From NCBI GenBank assembly GCA_021613335.1, contig JAJTWR010000044.1, positions 1,728,501 through 1,792,500 on the forward strand: 64,000 nucleotides of DNA. The letters are read 5' to 3'. This document shows positions 35,790 to 48,700 of this stretch, piece after piece (the stretch's first letter is position 1; each line of letters opens with the position of its first letter). The stretch comes from Whitmania pigra (lineage: Eukaryota; Annelida; Clitellata; Hirudinida; Haemopidae). The position numbers and the translations under genes are program-made. A model generated the notes under the pieces. That model was not told the DNA's origin. It worked only from the letters and a program-made list of their open reading frames with translations, and searched no databases.

Positions 35790-38590
35790 GTCCCGCGTGC
35801 GAAGGAGTGATGTACTCTCTTCAAGGGATTTGACCCGACCAATTAATCTCCCAACATTTTCTGTCAGATGCACAAATTATTGTCTAATAAGTAATGAGTT
35901 CTAATCAGCTAGTATTTACTAATTATTTACTAATAATTAACTTCTTTTTTTTTAACGAGTATTTGATCCGTCTAAATATAAATTTAGCATCATTCCGTTC
36001 GTGATTATGAACCACTATATGTTTTTATGATTATAATTATAACTACTATACAGAACTACTACTTTATGTTTTTATAATTATAATTAATTATATAATTCAA
36101 TAATTAAACTTACCGTAACTTACTCATTGAGTTGTGCTCATATCTTTACTTTGTTTGAATCGTCCAAATATTGTAGCTAGTTTGATGTTGCAGTGCATCA
36201 TGAAAATTTAATTGAATCGAAGGGCGTCTTCTTTAAAGTTGTGTTCATTTGCTCCAAGTCCCTTTTGTACCTCAATCGTTTAGGTGGTCGAAACCTTTCC
36301 AGACTTTTCAGAAATACAAAATGTTGCGGTGTCTAAGGTTGAAAGACCACTTTTATGGGTTATTACAAAAGAATAGAATGAATCGATATTATGTATGTTG
36401 TAAAATTATATCGAATATCAATAATATTATTTTTAAATATAATAAATTAAAAGACTTAAGTTTCTGAAAAAATCAACAAAGATTAATAATGCTTTTAACT
36501 TTTTTAATAATGTTTTTTAATAATGTTTTTTAATACTTTTAACTTTTAATAATTCTCAGATACTCAATTCAGTGACAAATTTAATTGCATATTGAATATC
36601 TGTAAGATTTTTTACATTATACAAGAAAATTAATAAAATATAAACGGTTTAAAAACATGTTTGATTAAGCTCGAATGTCGATGGTTTACAAACTTCAGAT
36701 TTGAAAGGGAACGTATAATCGGTCATGTTGCTTTGTCATCTTCTAAGTGGCAATGAAAGTTGGGACATTGATGTCAAATAATCTTTGGATTGTCACTTTG
36801 TTTGGTTTCAGAAATTAATTTATTTTTAACGAATCTTTTCGTTGGTTCTAAGACCATGAAAACGACTATCAAAACGATGGAGTGTAAAATGAGGCTCACC
36901 AGCTCTTCTGCGGTTTCATTCGCTGTTAATTTGTTAATGAATTTAACTTAATTTGTTAATGAATATAATAAATAAACTCTCAAAGAGGATCAGTCTTATA
37001 ATAATATTTGGTTGTCACAATGATCCGAATTGTTTTCGTTAATAAAATGCACACAGAGCTAGATGCACTCATGTACGAAAATGCTTACAATGACCTTTTG
37101 TAAGCGACGTTAATTACAACCTGCTCCAAAGTTCAGGTAAGATGGTATTTATGTTCATGTATAGAAATTATATGGAGCATGTATCAGTGGGAACAAACAT
37201 GAGCCCATCGCGTCGTTTGGTTTTGTGAACGGTGCATGATTTGCCTCAAATGAATTTTAGTCATCAAAATCTTCCTTTTCGCTCAACAAGTAATTCAAAA
37301 TGTTTCGAAATAATGACATTGGAAACTGAGACAGTTCAAAGATTACACCAAACGTGTGGAAGCGGGATAAGAGGCAGCAAAATTTAGGATGGCCTTGTGG
37401 CGGAGTAATGCTGGATTAAGCAGTAGTAGAACTCATACTCATACATACTCATAGCGCGTACGGTTCTACTTGAGAAGTGCATCAAATCGCATTAATGTAC
37501 TTAATTTATAATTAGGGTTAGGGGTCGTTCTTATATCATATTCGCATTCTACATCACGTGTATCATTCGGCCTATTAAGTCGTTAATAAGGTGCAAAAAA
37601 CAAAACTCTGTTATTGATATCCGTTGCATAGCTAGATGGTTATGACGATGCTCGAACAACGGGTTAAATAAGGTTTATATATTTCGTCATCTTATGTTAT
37701 GGCTAGATCCTAAGCATGTTTAATAAAGCCAGGTGGGTACAGGTGATTCGATTGACCTTGATAAGTTCCGTGAGAAACTTATTCTTGAAAAAAAGAAAAT
37801 TGACCATTTTTTTTATTTAATAGTAATTTCTAGAATATGTTTGTAAATTTTCTGTAAGCTTTTTATCTAACTTTTCTAAAGACTGTCCCATTAAGAGGGT
37901 TAACCAGAGGTCACAGTTGAGTTACTTATAGAATTATTCAGTAGGTATCGTAAAGATTGTTCTATGCAGTGTTCTATTTCGGAGCACAAGTCTTGAATTG
38001 TGTTGGTATCGCCCTCTACTGCAGATTTCTTAAGTAAAAGGGGTAATATGTATTGAATTTAATGTCATCGTGGGTTTTAAAATGCAAAATTGTAGACGAT
38101 AAATTAATTAAACAAATTTAAAAGTTTAACGCTCCCGTTCCTATATATTATGCACGTTTGTGCATGTAGCCTCATGAAGTTTAACCATCAAATGAAATCC
38201 AAAGCACTACCGATTTCTGACTCTCGAATTGTTTTCGTTAACAATTTATGATAATTTTTTTTTTTAATTCCCGCAAAAATTATTTTGATCCTATTACGTA
38301 ATAAAACCTAAAGCCATTTCTTGATTCGATGATAAACCCAGGGAATACAAAAGTATATAAAATGACGTGTCATGATCATAATGTTAGGTGATGCAGATTA
38401 CAAATGTTTCTGTTACGCAATGAAGGTTAGGCTCGTGCCTCACTAAGACACAGTAAAGTAAAAGAAATACAAATGTTAGAAGGACTTAAACAAATGAAAT
38501 TGTTTTCTTTTTGTTCATTGGTTGTAACAAATAGGGCAAACCTGTTGTCACTTCTTATCCAATCATTTTTAAGACGTTTGACCTACTTTT
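35790..38590. other. Intergenic region between divergent neurexin and SAM synthetase genes
   Basis: AT-rich, 2.8 kb, with no gene recognised. The two genes start at its two ends and run outward, so both promoters lie here. Tandem 'catactcat' units occur near 37430-37450. Confidence 0.5.
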
Positions 38591-38594
38591 AAAC

Positions 38595-38602
38595 TATAAA
38601 TA
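38595..38602 (+). promoter_or_regulatory. TATA box of SAM synthetase
   Basis: TATAAATA 100 bp upstream of the ATG at 38702, followed about 28-30 bp later by a pyrimidine-rich 'ttcctctccgctcg', a plausible start site. Confidence 0.6.
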
Positions 38603-38701
38603 CCAGTGAACCACGCCGGTATTCCTCTCCGCTCGTTTTGCATATCGGCTGGCAGGTCGTAGGGTTGCGAATTAAAAACTCGTGCACGACGAATTTGAAT
38701 T

Positions 38702-40771
38702 ATGATGTCGAACGGATTTATCGAAAACTCGGAGGTTGATGAAACTGTTTTTTTGTTCACATCGGAATCAGTAGGTGAAGGACATCCAGGTAACATGTTC
38801 TCTTCTTTTGCAAAAACGTGGAGAAAATCTCACTTTTTCGATTTAGTTGTGATTGTTTATATTATTTAGACTTATTAGTTGCTCACATTTAGATTAGGAT
38901 TTGCAATCAAACGTGAAAGTTGTTCTGGTAAATGTTAATTCAAAATAAGTAAATCTTTGAACGTTATGGATCATAGAATTTTCAAAGGACTTTTTAAAAG
39001 CTTTTGCATTTAACATTGTTATTGTTATTATTATTATTGACATTGTTACTATATGATTGTTGTCATCGCAATAACATTTTCTAATAATCTGAATCTATCT
39101 CGTTTTTTCTTTGTCTTAGTGCTTTCAGTGCTTTCTGATTATATAACTTTAATTTTAAAGCTGTTTTGAGACAAATATATTTGATGTGAACAAATAAGTC
39201 AATATTTGAAACTTTTTAACACTTATTCAAATACTTTTTTCAGATAAGATATGTGACCAGGTGAGTGATGCTGTCTTGGATGCCCATTTGAGTCAGGACC
39301 CAAATGCCAAGGTTGCATGTGGTTAGTGATTTAATTATTGCTATTATTATTGCTCGACTGTTTTTGTTTTGAAACTGAATTTATTTGTCGATTAATTTTA
39401 TTATCAGAAACTGCAGCAAAGACTGGCATGATAATGTTGCTCGGTGAGATAACTTCCAAGGCCAATGTTGATTACCAGAAAGTTGTGAGAGATACCATCA
39501 AACATATTGGCTATGATGATTCTTCTAAAGGTTTGGTGTCTTACTTTGTTGCTGATTTTCGACTCAACATTTAATTGAAATCTTAATTTGAGATTTATTT
39601 ATGTTTTGTCACAAATTGTAATTTTGTTCAGGTTTTGATTACAAAACGTGCAATGTCCTCTCTGCTCTTGAGGAACAATCACCTGAAATTGCTCAAGGAG
39701 TTCACATTGGCAGAGATGAGGACGACATCGGAGCTGGCGACCAAGGTTTGATGTTCGGTTATGCCACCGACGAGACCGAAGAATGCATGCCTTTGACAAT
39801 CATGCTCGCCCACAAGTTGAACCAAAAGATCTCAGAATTGAGAAGGAATGACGTTCTTTCCTGGGCCAGACCCGACTCAAAGACTCAGGTGAGTTGATGG
39901 CAGCTAATATGGTCTGAGCAAGTCCAAAGTTTGTGCTTATGTCCTTAGGATGTAATTTGATGGACATTTATTGTTTCAGGTCACTTGTGAGTACAGGATG
40001 GTAAAAGGTGCCTGCATTCCTCAGAGGGTGCATACTGTTGTCATTTCCATCCAGCATTCTGAGGATGTGACCCTTGATAAAATCAAGAAGGATCTGAGAG
40101 AGCACGTGATATCTGCTGTAATTCCTGCCAAGTACCTCGATGAAAAGACCATCTACCATCTCAACCCTTCTGGAAAGTTCGTCATCGGAGGTCCTCAGGG
40201 CGATGCCGGTCTGACCGGTCGTAAGATCATCGTCGACACTTACGGAGGATGGGGAGCTCACGGTGGCGGTGCTTTTTCTGGAAAAGACTTCACTAAAGTT
40301 GACAGATCGGCAGCCTATGCTGCTAGATGGGTGGCCAAATCCTTAGTGAAGGCTGGTCTCTGCAAGAGGGTTCTTGTCCAGGTGAATGCTAAAACGAGTA
40401 GTTTTCAGTGTTTATAAAGTTTTACCATGGAAATCTCTTTTGCACAGGTTTCATATGCTATCGGAGTGGCAAAACCCCTGTCTGTTTTTATCAGCAGTTA
40501 TGGAACTGGAGTTAAGTCGGATGCTGAATTATTGAGAATCGTAAACGAAAACTTTGACTTGAGGCCCGGGAGAATTGTCAAGTTGGTTTTTACTCAATCT
40601 TTTACAAAAGAAAGAAATGTTACAAGTGACTTTATTTGTTCAACGTTTTTTTTATTACTTTTTTACAGAGATCTTGACCTCAAAAGACCGATTTACTCCA
40701 AAACTGCTTCCTACGGACACTTTGGCAGACCAGAATTCGCCTGGGAGAAGCCAAAACATTTGAAATTTTGA
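38702..40771 (+). CDS. MAT2A: S-adenosylmethionine synthetase (methionine adenosyltransferase)
   Basis: Seven exons, 38702-38789, 39244-39321, 39408-39530, 39632-39888, 39980-40381, 40448-40581 and 40669-40771, total exactly 395 codons with the stop, the usual MAT2A length. It makes S-adenosylmethionine from methionine and ATP in the cytosol. Conserved blocks: '[15 protein letters not shown]' (ATP/methionine site, split by an intron), 'KTGM', 'GAGDQG' loop, and 'GGGAFSGKD' followed by '[10 protein letters not shown]'. All catalytic motifs look intact. There are two adjacent ATGs; the first is used here. TATA box upstream at 38595 and AATAAA at 40963. No SAM-dependent riboswitch-like hairpins (as in MAT2A 3' UTRs) could be confirmed by eye. 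The paralogue number (MAT1A or MAT2A) is a vertebrate distinction. Confidence 0.97.
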
Positions 40772-40962
40772 TGTGACTGCTGGCATAACTTTGGATTATG
40801 TTTATAAAAATTTTGGTTTTGCATCATCTGGTGAGCCGATTGCAGACTTCCTAGCTGCCGCTGAATGACATTGTGTATGAAATTCTATCATTAGGAGTTA
40901 TTTTTGGTGTAAGCTATGGTCTGATCTGTAACGCTAAACGTTAACTGGGACATAAGGATGGT

Positions 40963-40968
40963 AATAAA
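40963..40968 (+). terminator. Polyadenylation signal of SAM synthetase
   Basis: AATAAA 190 bp after the stop codon, followed by a GT-rich 'ggttgatgttt' element. Confidence 0.6.
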
Positions 40969-41159
40969 GGTTGATGTTTACGAATTTCCTCTTTGGTAGT
41001 GACACCGTAGCGCGCTTGATTCATAATAGGATGCTTTTGTGAAATTGGTATGAAAACCCAAGTCTTTAGAATTGATGCTCTGGGTTGTATTTGGCTACAA
41101 CCAGTTAATAATCGTCGTTTAACCGATGGCTAAATCAAAAACGACGACTGGGACAAGCC

Positions 41160-41760
41160 ATCGGGATCAGTGGCGCACCCCCCCTGACCGTCAATAATCC
41201 ATTAACCTTCAACATTTCGAGAGGACTGCAAAGCCTGTTAGCCTTATCTGGCTCATCGATGATCAAAGGTATTTTTTTTTTATTAATTTAAGTTTGGAGA
41301 AAGAACGATCACAGCTAGCAACACTAATGGCCTGGGTTAGGAAGATAAGCATCAGGGTTATACATTAGGGGCAAAATACCCAGGATGGTATCTCTGCATG
41401 AAGATCAAAGGTTGAAGCGATGTTATCGTTTCCTGAAACTTCCACAAAACATTTCAATCTCTTCATTTTCGGCAAAGAACTCTTCTTTCTCTATGTCTTC
41501 ATCAACAACGCCAGGCTGACAATCATAATTATCACAAAACAGGTTTGACGGTGTCACTCAACCTGTCGACTACACACAGAATTTACCGTCTCAACTCAGC
41601 ATCAAATCCCAGTGCTGCGTCAGTCAATCCTTCACCATCCATTCGTTTCTTTTTGCGGATGCGACGTTCCATGAACTCATCTTATACTCATTTCAGAACA
41701 GTTTTTTTGGTTTCGTCCACCACTTTTTCTATATTTTAATTTTTACGCACTTCCTCAAAA
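41160..41760 (-). mobile_element. Old hAT relics
   Basis: The minus strand at about 41300-41340 encodes a decayed dimerisation motif (a 'VASCDRSFS'-like string), and at about 41640-41680 an 'ERRIRKKK' block resembling the 'RRIRRRRR' region of the transposase at 2700. Degraded family ends appear at about 41167 ('cagtggcg') and 41393 ('atctctg'), without target duplication. This is more diverged than the copies on the left. Confidence 0.6.
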
Positions 41761-41769
41761 CGACCACAC

Positions 41770-42700
41770 CCTCGCTCGGGATTATTAAGTTATGCGTTGA
41801 AACAGGGCGGAATGCAGGCGCGACTCCTCAGTTCGACTGCTTTAAAGGCATTGCTGGAGTTTTTATTGCTTTGTTTCTGGTACAGAAGCCCAGGTGCCAT
41901 TCAAACGTTTGAGGACCTTAGAAAGCGAGAATTTACGGACAGTCACTAATACCTAATAACAAAAAATGTTGAAAGTATTTTTATAACTATTTAGAAAGTA
42001 GTACGCACATCTTCGTGCGAGAACACGCGATGTCCAAAGTCTCCATCAGATCAGACTGAATTGCGACAAGTTTTCACCTTTGTGAAAACCACAACACTAC
42101 AGAAAGCGCTTTATTTTTATGTCATTTTACTTTTAACATATTTGGGTCTCAGAATAATTATCTAGAAACTATGAGTTTGACTCCAGATGAAGCAAAACTA
42201 AAGAAAAATGTGTCTACAACCACCAGTTTATAAAATGCCCCAATAACGGCCATAGTTCGTGAACCAACTTTACAAAATCAGAAGAATCGGTTGGCATAAA
42301 GTAATTGCTATACATTTTGAACAACTTCAACATTGGTAAAACAGTAACTTAAAAATAGAATAAATAAGAAAAAACTGTACACATCCCGAACATTTACATG
42401 CTCCTAAAAGATCAAAGGTCAAAGCTTTAAAAAAAAAAGCTGGTTTGGAAACAACAAAGCTGACAAAAATTAAGATATGAGTTCACAGACACACAATATA
42501 ATCGCAATGATACAATAATCTCATGCTTTCATGGATTCTCGTATCCTCGTAAGGAAATAAAAATTTGAATGATCACTTAAAATGTAACTCAATCATTCGA
42601 CTAGCTAAAACTAAAATACAAAAATTAAAAAAAAAAGAGAAATCAAGCAGGGCCATTTATGGAAAAATTTTGAATTTTAACTCAGCAAGTTCAGAGACTG
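41770..42700. other. Intergenic, mostly 3' untranslated sequence of the KAT6-like gene
   Basis: AT-rich without recognisable genes. A minus-strand AATAAA candidate (plus 'tttatt' at about 42110) could end the KAT6-like transcript. Confidence 0.4.
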
Positions 42701-42715
42701 TCAAAAAAGCATCAA

Positions 42716-45700
42716 TCATTTCATGATATTATTAACATTTATACTGAACGACTGAGGGGCAATAGCACCGTTAAGGTAATTGTAAGTGGCAGCAGCATAC
42801 ATCCCGTTATGGTGTTGCGTTTGTTGAGGGAAACCTATGGCTTGGTGCTGGTAGATGTTTATGTGTTGCTTGGCAGTCTGTCCAATAAAGGTTGGATTGG
42901 TAGCTGCTATGTAGGGTGGACTGGGGTAGGTGATTGGTTGATGGTTTCTGTACTCTGGAGAAACATTCATGTTCAAGACGTTGTAATTGGTAATTACATT
43001 GGTACCTGGTTGGATGGTAACATTTGGTGCAACGGACTGACTTCTGAATGAATTGCATTGGCTGATGGATGTAGATGACTTACAAGTCTTACTACCACAC
43101 TTTCTTGTCGTTGATTTGGGAGGCTGAGATGTGCTGGTAATGGATAGGCATTTGCTCGGTGGCCCCAATGCAATTGCATTTGTGAAGGAATCGGGAAGAG
43201 GCGTCATAGAAGGAAATGGAGTAATTCCGCACGGCACAATTTCCTGATCGGAAAATTTGATGAAGGAATAGCCTGCTGGTGACGGCTGAGAATGGTAGAT
43301 GGGAGTCCAAGGAAATTGACCTTCGTTCGAGGGCTGAGGACAAGCGACTCTTCCGTAAGTCAGCATGGGTGCACTAGGGCAACCCCTATCTAACAGTTGG
43401 GGGTTGTTTTGAGGAGTTTGAAAGTTGTTTGAATTTGGAGATGCCATGCCAAAACTTCTAGAACTGCTGTTTGTTGGAGAAGGTGTAGGCATATTGTAAT
43501 GGTTGCAATTGACACTTCCTGGAGAGTTTTGATTGATGAAGAGAGGATTAAGAGGATTGTTGAAATACAATCCTGTATACATGGTGGGGCTCGAGGATGT
43601 AGGCACATTTGTGGCATCAGATGATAAGTAGCATTCATTGGAAAATTTGTTTGATGGTTGATTTATACCAGCCTTGTCCTGGTAGCCACTGCCAGATGTA
43701 AAAACATTCTGTTCATTCGTGCTCGTCTTATCTGAGTTGAACTCCGTAACCTTCCCCGGAGGTTGATTGGACATTGGATAACTGGACACACTGGATGGTG
43801 ACCTCATGTCTGAGTTTGCAGGCGATGGCAGCTGACTGACATAAGAAAGAGACTCAACATCTGAGTTTAGGGGTAACACTTGTTCCTGGTGTTTAATCTG
43901 TTGACAGGGTTTCTTGTTAAAATTATTCCTACATTCTAGTGCACTACTGGAACCAATGCTTCCGTGCAATGAAACATTCGTAATCTTTTCTGGCTGACCG
44001 GCACACTCTTCGCCACTCAAGTCCTCGTACGATTCGACACGTCGGGCACTCTCTGAAAGCACGTTCTTGGGACTCTGTTCCTGAATTCTATTTTCTGTAT
44101 TATTATTGGAGTCATGAGACTGAAGAGGATGTACATTCTTTTTTTCAATTTTCTTATCAGTAATGCAGGAATCTTTCGGAGGTTTCATAGTATTTTCATT
44201 CATTACTTTTTGCTCCTCACTCATTTCAGATTTTTCTTCTGGTATATTTTCATCAGACTTAATGGAATTCTCTTCTGCTTTTGAATTACATCGAGAAACT
44301 GAACCATCCCCTTCATTGCTATTGCTGACCTCATTTTCCACATCTTCATCATTGTCATCATCGTCGTCGTCGTCATCATCATCGTACTCATCGGAACTAT
44401 ATTCACTTTCGTAGGCATCCGTCTGGACTTCGACAGATCTGCTCTCTTTTTTCACCATGCCTATCAAAGGCATCGAAGATATTGGAATGGATGCATTTCT
44501 CGGAGATGTTCCGTCTTTACTCGAACCGTTCGGAGGTGCCGAAGGAAGAGAGGACGAGCTCTCTTGCCGAGACGGGCTGCCGACTGCATTCTGCGATTTC
44601 GTGTCAACGCTCGGAGGAATCGGTTCGGCGACGGGAGCCCCGTCGCTAGGGAGAACCGTTGCTTCAGACAAAGCCTGCTAATTTAAAAGAACATTATAAA
44701 TGTCATAAGTCGTGATTTTAATATTTCAGGATGTCGTACAAAGAGCTGCCGATTGAAGAGGATTAAATTAGTGATCTAATGAGATTTCACAAACCTTAGA
44801 CTCACTTAGAAATAACTATTTATTTTCATATGCAGATTCAACTTACTGAGCCTAGTGATTCCTGTTGGCTCTCACCACAAGAACCACAGTGAAGTGAAAT
44901 GCCTGAATCGTCGTTATCCAAGTGATCTTCTAAAATAAATGAAAACTTTGCATTTGAATTAAAGCATGTTTTAAGACAATAACAACATCTAACTACAAAG
45001 TCAAATAACTATCTTGAGTTCCTGAAGCAAAGTCTAAGCATCGACTCACCCCCTTCATCCTCTGATGTGGTTCCTTTGGAAACCATCAGGGAAATTTGAT
45101 CAGCTGTCAACCTGTTTCTCTGAAAATATCGACCACAATTCAGAAAACATAATTCATCAAATTAAACAGTGTTGCCATTAACCGACCAGCAACGACGAAT
45201 TCTCAATCAGAATATTTTTGAGATTTATTCTAAAATATGACTTTTCTTTCTTTTGCAACTCCTTTCCATTACTATCGATCGCTCGAATGTTGGGATTAAA
45301 AGAGGCTCTGTTAATAAAAGGCATTTGGCTGGTTAAATGAATAAGTGGAGACCTGCCATATTCTGCAGTAATAAATTTTACTAACTTGCTCCTAATTCTC
45401 GTCTGAATGATTCCAAGCTTAAGAAGCGTCGAACTTATATTGGAACTAGATATTCCAAGTGATTTGCTCATATCTGTTGTGAAATAAATAAAAGGAGTCC
45501 CAATAAAAAGCAGGCAATACAAAGCAAAATGAGATCTACCTTTTATAGTGAGTGGCTGCTTATGATTCCAGGAATGCTGTAAATATTCCAATACGGCCCA
45601 AGACCAATACTGCTGGAAAGCTGACAGAACTGGCACAGAGAACATTCTCTTGAGGAAGCCAGGCACATTAAGAAGTTTGCAAAGTTGGTAACCTAAGAAT

Positions 45701-48700
45701 GCAGATAATTAAATGGCATTTAATCTCATGGTTCTTTTCAATAATCTTTATACAACCAAAAGGAAAATATCATATACTGAAGTTAATAAGGAGAGATGCA
45801 TATCCTTTTCTTCTGTGAGGAGGAAGAACAAACAGAAATACCAGACATGGCCCTTTTCCTGGATGTCTGTCCTGTTGTTAAATAAATAACCGAACGTCGT
45901 ACCAAATCCCTCGGTACTAATAATTCATTAATGGTTCATTTACCCTAACAAAGTACCCTAGGAGGTGCGAACCACGTTGGTCATTTTTTGTGAGAATATA
46001 AAACAGATGAGAGGGAGATGAAAAGAGCATCTGCAACTCAGGCTCCACAAAGAGGCGAGACAACGAGCACAGATGTTCGCAGTACATGACGTTGGCACAG
46101 GCCTCCACTTCGTAGAGGGAGTAGCCGCTCGGGATTCTGTAGACCTCGTTACCAGGTGGTCGTCGACACATGCAGGTATTCTGGCAGTTTTTACAGAGTT
46201 AATGCCGTTGCAGAACGAGTGGTTAATTTAAAAAAAGCCATTTATGAACCAATTAGCATACAGTTTACAAATTAGCAACTCACTAGATGTTTTTGCAGAT
46301 GGGAGAAACCTTTGAAGTATTTTAGACAAAATTCACAAAAGTATAATACTGGAAGACTGCAAAAAAAAAATTGATAGGTAGTTCATAAAATGAATTTGAG
46401 GATTCAAACAATTTCTTTAAGTTCCACACCTGGAAAACTCTATGGGGAAGTTTGACAAATATGAGACCTCAATTGTAAACTCTCCAAAATGAATGGAAGA
46501 CAAGTTTACCAGGGTGTCAGAATCTGACTTGTTGAGCTCAGTAAATTTCTGTATGAAACATCCCTCACATTGTTGTCAATTGATAGAGTAATATAAAAAA
46601 AAGTAGCTTGAAAATATGATTAACCTTGATGTAAGCTTCTCTGGCTTTTCTAAATAGCACAGAATCTTCACAGGTGGGCTTGACAGAATAAACTTTTGAA
46701 GGACTCCCAAACTCCTCTCCAAGTTTATGAGAATTTGTCACTGCTGTGTGCACATTTTTTTCCTCTGTATAAAATTTAAAAGAAGAAATCTTTATTGGCT
46801 CAAAGGCTTATTTAGTAAACTCAATAATGATTCAATGACAAACATCCAATCGAATATGAGGAATTAGAATAAGAATTGATATAAAGCTGACATAAAACAA
46901 TCATCTGTCATTACACACAGCTCAATGCTATAAATTCATCGGACATTTATGCCTGTGGTCACATCTAACACAAAATAGAAAAATGCTTACGCAATTTGGT
47001 AGCAGTAACGACAGAATTGTGGGCTAAATTTAATGAATCCGGAGACATGGCTGCATTAAGTTCTCCATTACTTGAAAATGTTGAGGAAGCAATAGAAGAA
47101 CAGGCATTGAGTTTGAGCATTAACGACTCCGGTTGCTTCCGCGTATTGCTGAGCCATTTCGTACTTTTTAGGCGGGACACCATCAACGGACTCAAATGTA
47201 AGTTTGCCGAAGGTTCTTTGCATCCGAGATTCTCAGAAGACCACCTCACAGAGTCACCGAGGGGAACCAAACTCGACGCCGTCGAAGTGGATGCATTGGC
47301 CGACGAAGCCCTCAATCGAGGAGCTGCATCCTGGACCTCATTATTCAGACCGGAGGACGACCGAGAGCGGGCACCGTTTGCACTTTCTCCATATGCGCAC
47401 TTGTTGAATCTCGTCTTTCTTTTACCTTGGGCAGAGAAGAAATGTGACAGGCCGTCGATGAGTTGTTCTCTTCTTGGTTTTCTGGCCAAGCCCCCAGCAC
47501 TGGCAGGAGGAGATGGAGAAGCTATTGAAGCACTGGCAACTGATTTGACAGCTTTAGGAAAAATTTTTTTCACTTTCACGAAAGACGGAGATATGGGAGG
47601 CTTCCGTAAACGGGCAAGAGTCGGACCGGGACCGGATTGGATGAGGTTGGTGCTGCGTTGGACAGCATTCTGAGAAACTCTGGAGGGTCGTTTATTGGTG
47701 GGAGTGAAAAATCTCGTGAGGCCGTCCACCAGGCCTCTGAGGTGGATGTCTGTCGGAGGTTGGAGAGATGCTGAGGTCGTTGCAGGAGTTTTGGTGGAGG
47801 ATCTGTTAGAAGATGTTTTCGAATCGTTGACAATGCCATCGACGTCCCTCCGAATTGTTGAGTGATTCAAATCTTCAGAAACTTTGGAACATTTTGCAGA
47901 TGGAACAATGGTGCTGGTGAAAATTTAAGCGTGACAATAATAACATCAAATGTGTTGTGATACTCTCCAGGACATATTTCATGTACAGGAAAAGGTTTTG
48001 AAAACCAATGATATTTTACCATGAATGCTAATGCTAAGTTACTTGGTGAAGAGCAAATGTGGATTGCAGAGTGATATCAAATGAATTATGTTTCACAACA
48101 AAGGGCATGGATTAAATCAGATTGAATAATTAGCAGATGCTTGATAAAGAAAAAATTGCATCGCATTAGTCAATTAATTAGTAACCATTTTATATAAAAA
48201 GGAGTTGCAAACAAAAAATATTGGTAGTGAATCAAAGAAGAATGGAGCAGCTTTGACAGTTGTGATGAAACAAAAAAAGGTTTACCGGTGTTGCAGAAAG
48301 ACATGATCTCAAATGCACTTAAAAAGAATCTCAATCAAGGTCATCATTTTATTTCTGAATATATGAATAAAATTTAAACTGGTTCAGCATAAGTAACAAT
48401 ACAATATCAATGCATCATTGATGTACTAACTCAAAAATGTTCATCTTCCTCTTATGGCCAGCAGATTCATGTTTGCTTGATTTCAACTTTAGGTCTAAAG
48501 TGATTGATATTCATAGAAGCAAATTTTTAATTACAAAATAATATGATTTTCAGTTTAATAAGTGAAGCAACTGCATCAATGAACAGATAAGTAACCTTCA
48601 AACTTGCTCTCATCACCGGCAAGCCCTAATTTCTCCCCTGTGGCCTGACATAAACAGATCATATTCATTAGAAAAACTTAGTGAGTTGATAGTTGATTTC

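Noticed and set aside
37510..37530. Telomere-like 'ttagggttagggg'
   Set aside because: Only two units; chance occurrence.
38569..38796. Minus-strand ORF overlapping the SAM synthetase promoter and first exon
   Set aside because: Shadow of the first coding exon and TATA region; no independent support.
41545..41739. Plus-strand ORF of 64 codons
   Set aside because: Antisense of a decayed hAT transposase fragment.
44163..44414. Serine-rich plus-strand ORF
   Set aside because: Antisense of the Asp-rich tract of the KAT6-like gene.
46996..47673. 225-codon plus-strand ORF
   Set aside because: It is the antisense shadow of the KAT6-like exon 46991-47913, whose minus frame carries KAT6-type motifs and fits flanking splice phases.
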